From positions 151,772,875 through 151,836,874 of the forward strand of contig CP136062.1 of assembly GCA_032622095.1 (NCBI GenBank): a stretch of 64,000 nt of DNA, in the 5' to 3' direction. The translations under genes were made by a program, and so were the position numbers. The DNA comes from Siphonodentalium dalli (taxonomy: Eukaryota; Mollusca; Scaphopoda; Gadilida; Siphonodentaliidae). The notes beneath the pieces were generated by a model. It was not told the DNA's origin and made no database searches. It worked only from the letters and a program-made list of their open reading frames with translations. Of this stretch, positions 1 through 12,900 are shown one piece after another (position 1 is the stretch's first letter; every line of letters begins with the position of its first letter).

Positions 1-748
1 CGTGATTAAGCTATGTCATATCGTGACCTTGCAATGAATACAAGGAACAACATTATGTTGCAATGCATGGCCCATTTTTAATATATGCTGACTCTATATA
101 TACAATATACAGGGAACTGTACCACATTCCGTGTCCGATATATGTACATGATATCTGCGAGCATAAAAGGCTTGTACGCACTACAGCTGTTATAACATTT
201 ATTTTGTAACTGTTGTTTGACTGTCGGAGATGAAGTTCGTTTCTCAAAATATCTTGCATTTCTTCATGTACGCCCGTTTGTGAAGTCAATCGGTGACAAG
301 CACACTGGGCAAGTTCGAAGGAACATTTTTACATAAAACATATAGAATAATGCACCGGTTTCTGATTGTTGCACGCGTTTCCACTCCGTAATCCGTAGCG
401 TCTCCGCGATCGATCAGGTGTTTGTCACCACCGTTTAGATACATACATCAACTGGATGGTAATTTGATTGTCATAAAACATCATATATTAATAACCTATT
501 AACCTTCAGTGATATTAAGCCAAATAATCAGGGCAAATAGTGTTAAATCACGTCTTGCTTTGCATTCGAAAATGCAAAGTTGGTTACTGGTACTCAAAAC
601 AAACGGCAAATTATATACGTATATCAGCACAAAACGGTAAGTTTCGGAAGGGGTCCGACTAGTCGACTAGTAGTCGATTCCCTCTGGCGACTAGTCGATT
701 CCCCAAAACCACTAATCGTTTCAACACTAGTCATTGTCACATGATTTC
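1..748. other. No gene seen; probable FAM184A intron
   Basis: There is no convincing exon here; open frames are short and lack splice context. A small run of 'cgactagt'-type repeats lies around 655-700. Because the FAM184A gene starts upstream of the window, this stretch is inferred to be intronic. Confidence 0.4.
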
Positions 749-1580
749 ATGCAAAAATACATCCAGGATCTCCCAAAACGTGCAAAAATACATCCAGGAT
801 CTCCTAAATGTGCAAAAATACATCCAGGATCTCCTAAATGTGCAAAAAGACACCCAGGATCTCCTAAATGTGCAAAAAGACACCCAGGATCTCCTAAATG
901 TGCAAAAATACATCCAGGATCTCCTAAATGTGCAAAAAGACACCCAGGATCTCCTAAATGTGCAAAAATACATCCAGGATCTCCTAAATGTGCAAAAATA
1001 CATCCAGGATCTCCTAAATGTGCAAAAAGACACCCAGGATCTCCTAAATGTGCAAAAATACATCCAGGATCTCCTAAATGTGCAAAAAATACATCCAGGA
1101 TCTCCTAAATGTGCAAAAATACATCCAGGATCTACTAAATGTGCAAAAAGACACACAGGATCTCCTAAATGTGCAAAAATACATCCAGGATCTCCTAAAT
1201 GAGCAAAAATACATCCAGGATCTACTAAATGTGCAAAAATACATCAAGGATCTCCTAAATGAGCAAAAATACATCCCCGGATCTCCCAAATGAGCAAAAA
1301 GACACACAGGATCTCCTAAATGAGCAAAAATACATCCAGGATCTCCCAAATGTGCAAAAAGACACCCAGGATCTCCTAAATATGCAAAAAGACATCCAGG
1401 ATCTCCTATATGAGAAAAAATATATCCAGGATCTCCCAAATGAGCAAAAAGACACCCAGGATCTCCTAAATGTGCAAAAATACATCCAGGATCTCCTAAA
1501 TGAGCAAAAAGACACACAGGATCTCCTAAATGAGCAAAAATACATCCAGGATCTCCTAAACATGCAAAAAGTCACCCAGC
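749..1580. repeat. 30 bp minisatellite, about 27-28 copies
   Basis: The 30 bp unit begins TGCAAAAATACATCCAGG and ends CTCCTAAATG. Two main unit variants alternate irregularly, one with 'atacatcc' and one with 'gacaccc'. Single-base insertions near 1085 and 1276 shift the register. The unit is a whole number of codons with no stop in several frames, which is why long repetitive open frames exist on both strands; these are not taken as genes. Variation increases toward the right end. Confidence 0.95.
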
Positions 1581-1734
1581 ATATCAAAGTCTCTTTAAAA
1601 AAAATCTATTTTAAATTAGTCGCATGTTAATTATTATTACAAGAATGATCTGTTTATGATTTTCGAGTGAAATTTGATTGGGTATTCCATGAGTTTGACT
1701 GTCACAGTCAACTTGGAGATGCCTGGAGACTTTT

Positions 1735-1877
1735 TTTTTGCACATTTAGGAGATCCTGGGTGTCTTTTTGCACATTTAGGAGATCATGTGTGTCTTTTTG
1801 CACATTTAGGAGATCTTGGATGTCTTTATGCTCATTTAGGAGATCCTGAGTGTCTTTTTGCTCATTTAGGAGATCCT
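1735..1877. repeat. Inverted block of the same 30 bp minisatellite
   Basis: About five units of the minisatellite at 749-1580 occur here in reverse-complement orientation (TTTTTGCACATTTAGGAGAT type). They are separated from the main array by about 150 bp of unrelated sequence. The two blocks could form a hairpin. Confidence 0.9.
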
Positions 1878-2904
1878 TGATACCATGCAACAATGAACAA
1901 TTCAGCATTACTTTCATGGGCATTAAATTAGCAATGCGCATCAGATGGCAACAGGTTGTTTGGTGGAACTGCTTACTGGCAATGCTGTCCGGACCTTCTC
2001 TGTGTGGCAGCGGTAATAACAACTATCCATACCTAGATATGGGAACTACAGGTTGTGGCATTTCCAGGATTGTTTGGGGACACCTGTTTATATGTCCAAG
2101 ACATATCAGAAGGATGCAAGTCTGAGGAATGGGATGGTATGAGATGGTATCTTCCAAAATTAAAAAAAATCACAATCTGGGGCCTGCTGATAAATTTTGT
2201 CAATCACTCACCAACAAGTTAAAGGGACGCAAGGCCTTCAAAGTGGGTTCATGAATTTTATAAAAGCCAACAACTACCATCAACAAGTACATGTGAAAAT
2301 AGATTGATTTTGTTATAATTTCACTTGATTTCGCATATCGAAGCCATTGTTATGTAAACATTACTGATCAAAGTCCAGTAATATTCCAAAGTTGTTTAGT
2401 CGACACTTGACAGTAAACATTGGAAACGGTCAAAGCATTCTGAAAATATATTTAGACTAAAATATTTGAACTTACTTAGTACCACACGATTAGCAATGTT
2501 TGTTGACAGATCACAGTCATGGTCACTTTTAGAAATTAACGAGTATCCTACCTTATACAATACAAGGTGATTTAAATTGCCCAATTTGGTCAAGATAGAC
2601 TGATCAAAGGGTCATTGCAATGTATGTTGAAGTATAAGGAATAAGAAAACCACTAAAATATTCAGCCACCCCTTCTTCACTCATTGAAGGTGTGGTATTG
2701 AATTCATCACAGAGGAGAGAAGACTTAACAATTGTAAATGCTTGTTGTCAAATCCTCTATTTCCATATACCATCCTAAATATAAAAAAATTGAGGGGGGG
2801 GGGGGGCAAAAATAGGGTCGGGAGGGGACAAGAATCTAGCTATTTATTATCCACCGCCTAAATATTTTTTGTCTGAGGATATAGGAATGGATTCCGTCCG
2901 ACCC
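1878..2904. other. Intronic sequence, no gene seen
   Basis: No splice-supported exon or recognisable protein is present. A run of G lies near 2793-2806. Open frames here are short and without similarity that I recognise. Confidence 0.4.
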
Positions 2905-3540
2905 GAAAAGTTGTCTGGGGTTATTCAAACAATTTTCAACTGATTTCAAAGATTTTTGGTATATCAGTATCCAAGGGGAATTTTTGAAAAGAATTCGCAA
3001 TCTAGTCCCAGCCAAATATTTTCATCAGAGTTATAGCCCTTTGATTGTCATTTTATAGTGTTTAGCATCCACGAAAAGTTGTCTGGGTGTTATTTTTGAA
3101 CAATTATCAACGGATTTAAAATATTTTTGGTATTTGTGTTCACAAAAGGAATATCTGAAACGAGTTCGCAAACTAGGCCCAGCTGCACATTTTTACCAGA
3201 GGTATGGCCTTTTGATTGTAATTATTTTGGCGTTAAGCCCCCAGGAAAAGTTGTCCAGGGTTTATTTCGAGCATCTATTGATGGATCTAAAAGATTTTTG
3301 GTATATGAGTTCACAAAATGAGAATCTGACATGAGTTTGCAAACTAGGTCCGGCCTATTGGCGTTTAGCACCCACGATAAGTTGTCCAGGGTTTAATTCA
3401 AATAATTATCAATGGATTTGAGAGATTGTTGGTATGTGAGTTTACATGAGGAGTTTCTGAAATAATTTCGCAAACTAGTCCCGGCCATATATTTTTGCCA
3501 GAGTTACGGGCCTTTTATTGTAATTTTTTGCCGATGCAAT
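2905..3540. repeat. Diverged tandem repeat, unit about 160-180 bp
   Basis: Three to four diverged units repeat the order 'gttgtc(t/c)(a/g)gg', 'attttt ggtat', 'cgcaa(a/t)ctag(g/t)ccc', 'gagttatagcc' and 'ttgattgtaatt'. The organisation resembles the tandem repeat at 25990-26944 (motifs 'gttgtccggatgataac' and 'gagttatgcccc'), so both probably belong to a broad satellite-like family. It is non-coding. Confidence 0.75.
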
Positions 3541-3742
3541 TTAAATTTTAAGTCCGAACTAAAACAAATAATTAACCAATCTCAAACAAATATTAATTGA
3601 TTTCAAATATTTTTTATCATATTTTGAAAATGTCCATCCCCAACTAAGCCCACCTTGGTGGGGATACCACCGCCGGCGACTACTTGTTTATATTGGCCTT
3701 AGCTATTGTTTAATTATAGTCTCATAAGCTGATTGTTTTCAG

Positions 3743-3955
3743 ATATCATTATTGAGGAACAATTCTCTGAGTAAAGATCAGCGAACGGACGAGGAATTGA
3801 GTCGATTCAAACAACAAGCCGAGGAAGAACAGCGTCAACTGAGGGAGGAGCTTCTGTCGTCAGCTCAGAGTTACGCTGAGAAGATCTCAATCATGGAAAC
3901 ATCGCAGCAAGAAGCTCTCTTAAAGCTAACAGAAATGAAAGATAAACAGCTCAGG
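3743..3955 (+). CDS. FAM184A: FAM184A-like visible exon 1
   Basis: This is a 213 nt, 71-codon exon (phase 0 at both ends) after the acceptor 'gattgttttcag' and before the donor 'gtataa'. It encodes a coiled-coil stretch including DEELSRFKQQAEEEQRQ. The downstream junction AGG|GAG keeps frame with exon 2. Confidence 0.8.
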
Positions 3956-6900
3956 GTATAAATATTTTAAATATAATTTTCCAATCAATACTATACAAAC
4001 CTGATGAATGCATGGTTTATTTTTTTTATTTTTTTTTCATTATCGGCTGTCTATCACAAAGAAATTGATTAAAAGTCGGCATAAACATTTGAACATGAAG
4101 TATTTTATGATGATGTGGAAAACTCCATTGAGGTATTCATAACGGAATAGCAAATAATCATGCCAAAATTATTTTAATAATGTTTATATTCAAATGTAGG
4201 CAGAAAACAGTGTGAAATACATTCAGTGATTATTGTTGGCGGAATCATTTCCGCATGTTTATCATCCAATAATTTATCCCGAGTAAGTTGTAAATATTTA
4301 CATTTGTACGTATTTCAAATTTTGTGTTCTCTGAATGGTACATGTGGTTGTGTTCTCTGAATGGTACATGTGGTTGGAATTTTGGATTGCTACATTCTTC
4401 TAGTGGAGATAGTATTTGGATACTAACTTATCAGTTTTATTCACTGAAATAAGTCCACAATATGTCTTTTATTAGCTGAATGTGTAATAACAGAAAATAA
4501 AGGTCAACTTAAAATCAAGTTCAATTATTTTTTCAAAGCTATGTCGCTTTATGAGTTTGAAAATCTACTCGTCTTGGCTTATGATGATACACTAATGCCC
4601 TAAATAATCGACTCCCAGTGAGAGCTTTCCGATGAATGCCAACCAGTGTTCACGCTGTCGGTAGCCAAATTAGCCAATGGCTAATCTTTTTCGAATTTGG
4701 CTAATAAAAATTTCATTTGGCTAAACTTTTGGCTAAACTTTTTTTGACCCAAAATGGAGACGGAAATCATGGAGTCAGAAAGCTAATTAATAAAAGCGCT
4801 CCATAGATCGACATTCAAGACGAATTTAGGTGACGAAATTACCGGTATTTCGTTATTTTCGTACTTATGAAATATCGTTCTGTGTGGCGGCTGTGCAAAG
4901 GGAACATTATACAACTTATTGACATCTGATCAGTATTTTTGTTTATATATATGCTTTGAAGAGAGTTGTTATCAGTGAGCACAATTAATAGGTGAATATC
5001 TAGTGGTGACGCTGTTGTTTTAAAGAGTGATTTTTTGTTTATACGCCGTCGATGACACCGACTATGTAAACAATACGAAACATGTATGCTTTGAAGAGAG
5101 TTGTCATCAGTGAGCACAATGAATAGGTGATTAACTAGTGATACCGCTGCTGTTTTAAGGTGTTTTTGTAATGTCCAATAAATAGGCGGATCGGAATAGT
5201 ATCCATCATTCACAATTTCCATCATCATCTAATCATCAAAACGTATAAGCTGTATACTGGTTATGTAATTAATTAAGCCGTCTGCTTTGTTCGTGATAGA
5301 AGAGCAGTTCTTAACTCAGTGGTTACGCAATGTGTGTCATTAAATGTATCCCTGGCTTAACTTCATAAAAGATTTGAATACAATAGATATTCACCAGTTA
5401 ACACCTTACTATAATAAGCCATTGTTAGCGGCCGTGGTCCGTGCGCATGGTCCGCCGTGAAATCCCGTCGTATTTTATATTAATGTTTTATAAATTGATC
5501 TGCCTGTGTGTTATGTGATATGTGATGATATGTTCGTATAAAATTGATTTTAAAGTTGTTTTTGTGTTGTTTTAATTATGTTTTCATTCTGAGTATAACA
5601 AATAAAGTTTAAAACAAATATTTTAGTTATTAATTGTGAACCGACCAGAAAACGATGATTTAATTTGGCCAAATTGTTTTTAATTTGGCCAAAAAACATT
5701 TGGCTAAAGTTTTTTTCATTTGGCTAATAAAATTTTCATTTGGCTAAACTTTTGGCTAAATTTTTTTTCGGTCCAGCGTGAACACTGATGCCAACAAGCA
5801 TATTTCGACTAAATCCTGAAAAATTACCCATAATTCTGCTGTGGTTAAGGAGTCGATTATTTAGGGCATTACTGTAACTACATCTAATGAGCAGAGTGAA
5901 ATAAAATGAATATTGTTTCAATCTACATTAATTTTTGTGCATGTTCCACATTGATGAAGACTTGGTTCTATTGTTTGTTATTTTTTGTACATGTTTAACA
6001 TCGATGAAGACTTGATTCTATTGTTTGTAATTTTTTGTACATGTTTAACATTGATGAAGACTTGGTTCTATTGTTTGTTATTTTTTGTACATGTTTAACA
6101 TTGATGAAGACTTGGTTCTATCGTTTGTTATTTTTCCATCATTTTAGGAGATCGTTGACAAGATGAAGCATGATCACATGAAGGAGATAGATGTCCAGAT
6201 GTTAGTTCATAAGTCCGCGATAGACAGCCTTAATCAGCAGCTCGAGAAACGACTAATAATTGAGCTAGCCGAACTCAGAACTAAGCACACTTCTGAAATA
6301 GGTATGGTAAAAAATGTTCATCCATGTCCAAAGCACAAAATCATTTTTAGTCAAGTTTTTATCAATGGTTTTTATTATGGTTTTGCGAGGGACAGTTGGC
6401 GGATGGGTGGACGGACTCGCAGGTGGGCGGCAACAATCCTATATAACATATCCGTTTATTGATGAATTCTGACAATTTTTATCAACACTCGACTTATGGT
6501 TTGGTGAGGGACAGTTGGCGGGTGGCAACTAACCTATATAAGCTGTTTATTTATGGATTCTGACAATTTCTGGTATGTGGGTTAATTGTCATGTGCGACA
6601 GCTGTACACAGAAACTTTGGTTCGCCTGACATTCTAACCAGAGTTATGTCACTTGTTTCTATTTATAGAACATGTATTGACATGTGTGTATTTTTCAGAC
6701 TCACTGAGATTTGAGTTAACAGCTATTCACAATGAGGAGATGGCGAGTAGAATCCGGTCACACGAGCAGGAAATTCAGGCGGCCAGGATGGAACTGGATA
6801 GGGCCGTCGAGATATCTCACCAAAAGGTATGTATACAATTATTATACCACCACATGCTTAGCTACACTGCACAGACTCCCCCTCTAATTAAGCATCTATC

Positions 6901-9900
6901 AATTTTATTCGCCCATTTTGAAAAAAAACGGGACGTATTATGTTATTGGTCTGTCTGTCCGTTTTTTACTTTTTTTATGTCATAATATCAAAAATAGAAA
7001 TAAAACGTCCAATGCGGGCCATTTATATCAATTCAGCGGTGTCTGAGACTCAAATAATATTTGTTATTATACCCCCCGCAACGAAGTTAGGGGGGGTATA
7101 CTGGAGTCAGCTCGTCTGTCCGTCCGTCCATCTGTCATCCGTCCGTGGACACAAATTTGTCCTGAGTTTTTCTCAGTGGTTTTTTTTATCAATTTCCGTG
7201 AAACTTGGCACAGGCATCAACCACCATGGGAACCTGCGATTATGACGTCTGTCCGACTTTTTTTGGTGGAGTTATTCCCCCTTTTTCCGCCAAGGAGAAG
7301 CCCTCAACTGAACTATATGGATTACGTCTCCGGCCTTGTGTCAATCAGGAGGGTTAAAATTTTATTGCTGTGCCGACCCCACTCACATCCGTGTCCAGAT
7401 TAGTCTCGCATGAATACACCCGCATTCTATCTATTGCAGGGTTTCCGCGAGGGGAAAATTAATGAGTCCGTATTGGGGAAACACATAACGCGACGGGACG
7501 ACCATGGTTCGTCCCGTCGGGCGAAAATTTTGTTATTTGACACTGAAAAGTAGCAATTTCCTTGCACATAAGAGTCTCACAAAGCAACCAAAGCTACGTA
7601 TATATTACGCAAGTCAATCATTTCCGTGGGTGCATTAATTCTGTTGATGGTATCCAGATAATCAATCAACTAATTACGCACATAAATAAGACTGCCGTCT
7701 GATTGAAGATTATATATAAATGAACAAGCTACTAGTTATTGTTTACAAATTTATACAATAAGATTCCGATGAATTTAAACACTACAAAACATCTATGCAT
7801 TGACCAATAATAGATAGCAAGGAGAATTGAATAAAGTATTTCCTAGAATTGCAAGCAGCTTCTGTGAAAATGAAACTGACATGATATACGCTGTCAATCG
7901 TAAAACTATTTGTGCGCTGTGACGTCATACTGCAGGAGCTATTTATAGCGGCAAAATACGAATGGTAGCGACACAGGTATTTGGCACCAAAAAAAATTAA
8001 TAAAAAGAGATTTTTATTAAATTTAAAAACAAAATTGTGCCTAATACCTGTGGGTAGGGACATCTTTCACTCGGAACGCGTAGCTTGTTCACTAGTCTCT
8101 ATATATTAGTCCATAAACTGACGACCGCAATTGCTTATTATGCGCATAGTCAACAAAATCCCAACGTGATTTATTTCACAGTAAAACGGAACCTGTCCCG
8201 AAATCAGTCTTTATAGTGGGAATTCATAGTGACAAGTTAACAACACCATTCATTTGAACCATATTACATACATGGGTGATAAAGACAAACACATACCCCC
8301 TCCCCAATATGGAGATAATGTCAAAGGACGGTAAATAATAGTTGCGTTGTCCCCAAGCACAATCAACGACGCACGTGTTCACATCTCCCGCCAAATTATA
8401 TTTTATAACACGTTGGCTAAAACTCCGTTCTATACCTCATGGACTCTGCAGGGGGACCCATTTATTATGTACCACCGTACGATAGCACGGGATCTCGGAG
8501 AGGAGCAGTTTCATTCATGAAAATCCCGTGCATAAAAATGTCCCGACTAAGAAATTCGGCGTTCTTTGATCAAATTATGTAATCCTACGATATCACGGGA
8601 TTTTCGAGCATGAGTAGTTTCATCCCGTACACAAAAATATGCATATTCAGCAGTCCGACATTTTTTGATGTTACCGCGACATGCATTACGCTGTATCTAA
8701 CGTCGCTATTTGACCCGCTTTTTCACCAGTATTCTATTTAACACCCGAACTCCCGTTGTAACCGGATTTGTTTACGACATTGCGACTGACATTTGGTATA
8801 TGTATGAACCAAACAGATAATATGCGAGGGGAATGAGGCCGTCCTACGGACGCTGAGCCGTACTAACGGAAACCCTGATCTATTGTCTAGTCAGTTTTTA
8901 TTCCTCCTCGCCAGGACAGGATCGTTTCTATTTTCTCAAGGTTGTATCTTTCTGTGTTGCGAGTTTATCGACTCAATATTTATTGTTGATATTACAAACT
9001 TGCAATTTATTGTACCCGATAGTTAATTAATATTTCTCACATCCGAAACGGGAACTTTTTTCGTTTCACTGTATCCGTAATTTGTTTCCGTGTTTTCTGT
9101 TTTCCTCAAGACGGCTTTATCTTCCAACAATTGGAATTAAGATGGCCATCTTGACAATGACTAAAGAAGCACATAGCTTACTTGTGGCAAAACCACATAG
9201 TGCATATTGTGCCACACATACGGCGTGATGACTATCATGACTTACAATTGAGGACGCAATGTAGTACGGTATGCGATGTCTCCTAATTTCGTGCTACACG
9301 TGTTTCACTTTACATAAGTTTCCGTCGACTCGCTTCGGTTATTTCGTAAGTTCCGTTGCTTTGTATCCTAATGTATACTGCCAAATCATACATGGCACTG
9401 CTCTGTTAATTCGCAGAAAGTTGCACAGGACAGCCATATCCTCCTTTGTAATAATTTACATGAATAAATACGAAAGATAGTACTTGTTAATGTTATCACT
9501 ATCAGATGACAATTCACATTTCTTTCGACTGAGCGATCTGTAATATTGTTTTAACGATCAATACCTGCGAATCTACGCCCGCCAGTATGTATGAGCGCGT
9601 GGTCTTGTTAGACACATGACAAATGTAATAACACATTACATCGACTTCAAGGTATTTAGAAAATTCTACCTTGTCTATCACGATTAAATATCATATAACT
9701 CATTGTATCATCAGTACAATAGTTACTAACACTCCGTAACAGGGGGATGGTATTCGTTATCACATATATAACCACACTTCGAATTGATGTGTTGTCTGAC
9801 GTTCTAAATATTGTGTTGCATTCTTTACATCCATGTATGTACAGTTTGGGTTCCTACGAACTATTGTTCACCAACTGCAATGAAGTGAAAACTTTGTGGC

Positions 9901-12900
9901 CTGACACTAAGCCATCTTACCGTAGGCTCTAATATGCCTCGGCGTGGGCGAGCTTGCAATAATGTATTGCACGCCGTAATAGTTCCATACATTGTACATG
10001 ACAATCATATCGTATCAGGGCCTCATGTATGCTGTCAGAACTGACTACTAGTATGCTTACATATGGTGAACAGTTTTCATCCCAATACTGACATACTTTG
10101 CAGTTTCATCAGTGAATGATAACGGCAAACAGCGAAATAGAAAGAATACATATTGTCACGTGCTCCAGATTCACTGCCAATAGTCTTTCCAGTAGAGACC
10201 ATCACTTGGCTCACTAACTTCTATTTCCACATATATCAAAACGATATTCTGCCAAATAGCTTTCACTCGTGTATGATGCGCAGTTACATGCGACACATTT
10301 ATATTGGGATTATTGCGCAGAATATCAGAAAGGACTGCATTTGTATTGTTACATGTCTAAAGCGAGCTTACATGCGCAGCGTTTATATTGCCACATCTAC
10401 TGCCAATATATTTCCGAAACCGGCCAAGACATGGCTCTTCGTCTATTGTCACATATCCACTGATTATGTGACAAAACGATTCGATACAATCATGCCGAAA
10501 ATGAAGGCATTCGTATCTTCACGTCCGCTGTAAGCGCACTTTCCTAACGGAAACCGCCTAGTTCTTGCCTATGTGCATTCGGAACTCATCGTCCTCATAT
10601 ACGAGAAAAGACAGTATCTTACCTGTCATAGCAGGTAAGATCACGTGGCCAGGGGTATAACGTGATTTTATATTAACCTTACTTTATACTCAATAACCTA
10701 GGTTGTATTGTGTTATGTATATTAACCTTGCTTTGTTATAACTAACAGCATGTCTTGCGGTCGAACATGATTCGAATTTGATGGCCACACACCGTGCAGG
10801 TTGCTCATTCACAGGTGTATTACTTGTTATAGTTGGGTAAGGGCATATTAGTCAATGATTTCCTACTTTGAGCAACCGTACCAGTCTTTACCTCGGGCAG
10901 GACCAGTTCTGGCCCCCCAGGTCCTGCTACGGCAGTATGAACCAATGGTAGGCGGGTGCTGCAAGTGGTTGATTCGGGAAACCAATCTTCACGGGCGATT
11001 GCTCCGGCACCTTTCTCTCCGGTGCCTAATGGTAGTGGCAATACGATTATTAAATTTCGAAAAAATTCACATCGATATACTATTATTCCACATAGAGTGA
11101 AATTTCCATCAGTATTTTGATTTCGGCCTGGATTCCTGCCACGAAGATCTGTTTATTGGGCACCTGGGAGTAGCCTTTGGCGGCTGTTCTGGGTGGGGAA
11201 GACTCGTTGTCACGTGACGCTCTTGCTCTCATAGACATAGCGCACCAGCCAAATGGCCTTCTGACTCTTCCCCATGGTGCAGTGGCCCACATCATTACAA
11301 GATGGGGTCCAGTCGATCCCCTGGAATCGTAATACCTTCGGGATACATCCGGGCCTGCTCCTCCGCCGTCATGCGATCATAGTGGTATGTCATCGACATT
11401 TATTCCAGTTTGGTCAGGACCACCTGCATTTGGGGGATTCCATGGAAGGGGCTTCCTCTGATCAAATGGCTCATCAGAACTTATTCCCTCTGGCCTTGGG
11501 GGCGCAGCTTGATGATGCCCCAGAATTTGAGGGGGTGACCTTGGACAGGCCATAGCTACTTATCCCAAATGCAAGAGCATTTGTCTTGCGTCGAACCATT
11601 TCAGAGTAGGCCTCTTCCACAGTCTGGTATCCCAACCTGATGCAGCCAATTCTGTTGGCTGGCGTCGATCTTGACATGCTTCTCTGCATCGCGTGGCGTC
11701 GGCAGGTTTGACGACGATGAGCAAGAATCGCGGGTCGACAGTGGGTCGTCAGGCACACTGTCGGACGAGGATTCTGATGTTCCGCTGGTAAGTGATTTTG
11801 TACAGGATGAGGATACAGGTTGATATCTTATATTGCTTCATTTAATTCAACAATCTGCGATAAGTACAAGTATTTATCTCAGTCAGGAAAGATCCAGCAC
11901 TGTAGCCTTTGGAGGATGTTCTGGGTGGGGAAGACTCGTTGTCACGTGACGCTCTTGCTCTCATAGTCTAGACATAGCGCACCAGCCAAATGGCCTTCTG
12001 ACTCTTCCCCATGGTGCAGTGGCCCACATCATTACAAGATGGGGTCCAGTCGATCCCCTGGAATCGTAATACCTTCGGGATACATCCAGGCCACTCCTTC
12101 ACCGGTAGGAAAGAAAGGCTGAATGATCTGGGTGGGGAAGACTTGTTGTTGCGTGCCTCCAAGTGCTGCACCAACCAACCTTCTAACTCTTCCCCATGGT
12201 GCAGGGGCCCACATCTCCACAAGATGGGGTCCAATCCCCTGGATTCGTAATACCTTAGGGATACCTCCAGGCCACTCCTTCACCGGTAGGAAAGAAAGGC
12301 TGAATGATCTGGGTGGGGAAGTCTTGTTGCGTGCCTCCAAGAGCTGCACCAACCAGCCTTCTATCTCTTCCCCACGGTGCAGTGGCCCACATCTCCACAC
12401 GATGGGGTCCAATCTCCTGGAATCGTAATACCTTCGGGATACCTCCAGGCCACTCCTTCACCGGTCATTTTGCAATTTTGATCATTCTGCTACATTTGAT
12501 CATTTCGAAATGTACCCGACACTCGTTATGTGCGCCATCATAGATCACTGATGCTTCTATGCTTGTTCATCAAGTCCGCAGTGGTGTTCTCTAATCCCAT
12601 ATATACTGGTATGCAATGATACCTTGGATCATGATGGCGTTCCCTGCTCTCTACATTATACGAGGCTGGAGTACAGATGTGTGGCATGATATAATGAAAC
12701 CTCATACCTCGCTATGATATCTGCAGCATATCATTTTTATATCTGGTTTGTGTATCACAGGGAGCAATTTACTTTCGATATCTGATTAGCAAATAATCTC
12801 ACATTGACATGATTAGATAGCATTTTTATAACATCATACATGTATAAAGAAATTCCTCGCTATTACCGGTATCCACATTTCAGTGGCAAATCGCGATGCG

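Noticed and set aside
749-1580. CRISPR-like array (30 bp repeats)
   Set aside because: Repeats abut without unique spacers and the surrounding DNA is eukaryotic.
734-1630. Long open frames over the 30 bp minisatellite on both strands
   Set aside because: They follow only from a 30 bp unit without stop codons; several frames are open at once and there is no splice or start context.
12032-12461. Trp/Gly-rich repetitive ORFs in the composite element
   Set aside because: They lie in a tandem array with open frames on both strands and units of differing length that break the frame; no recognisable domain.
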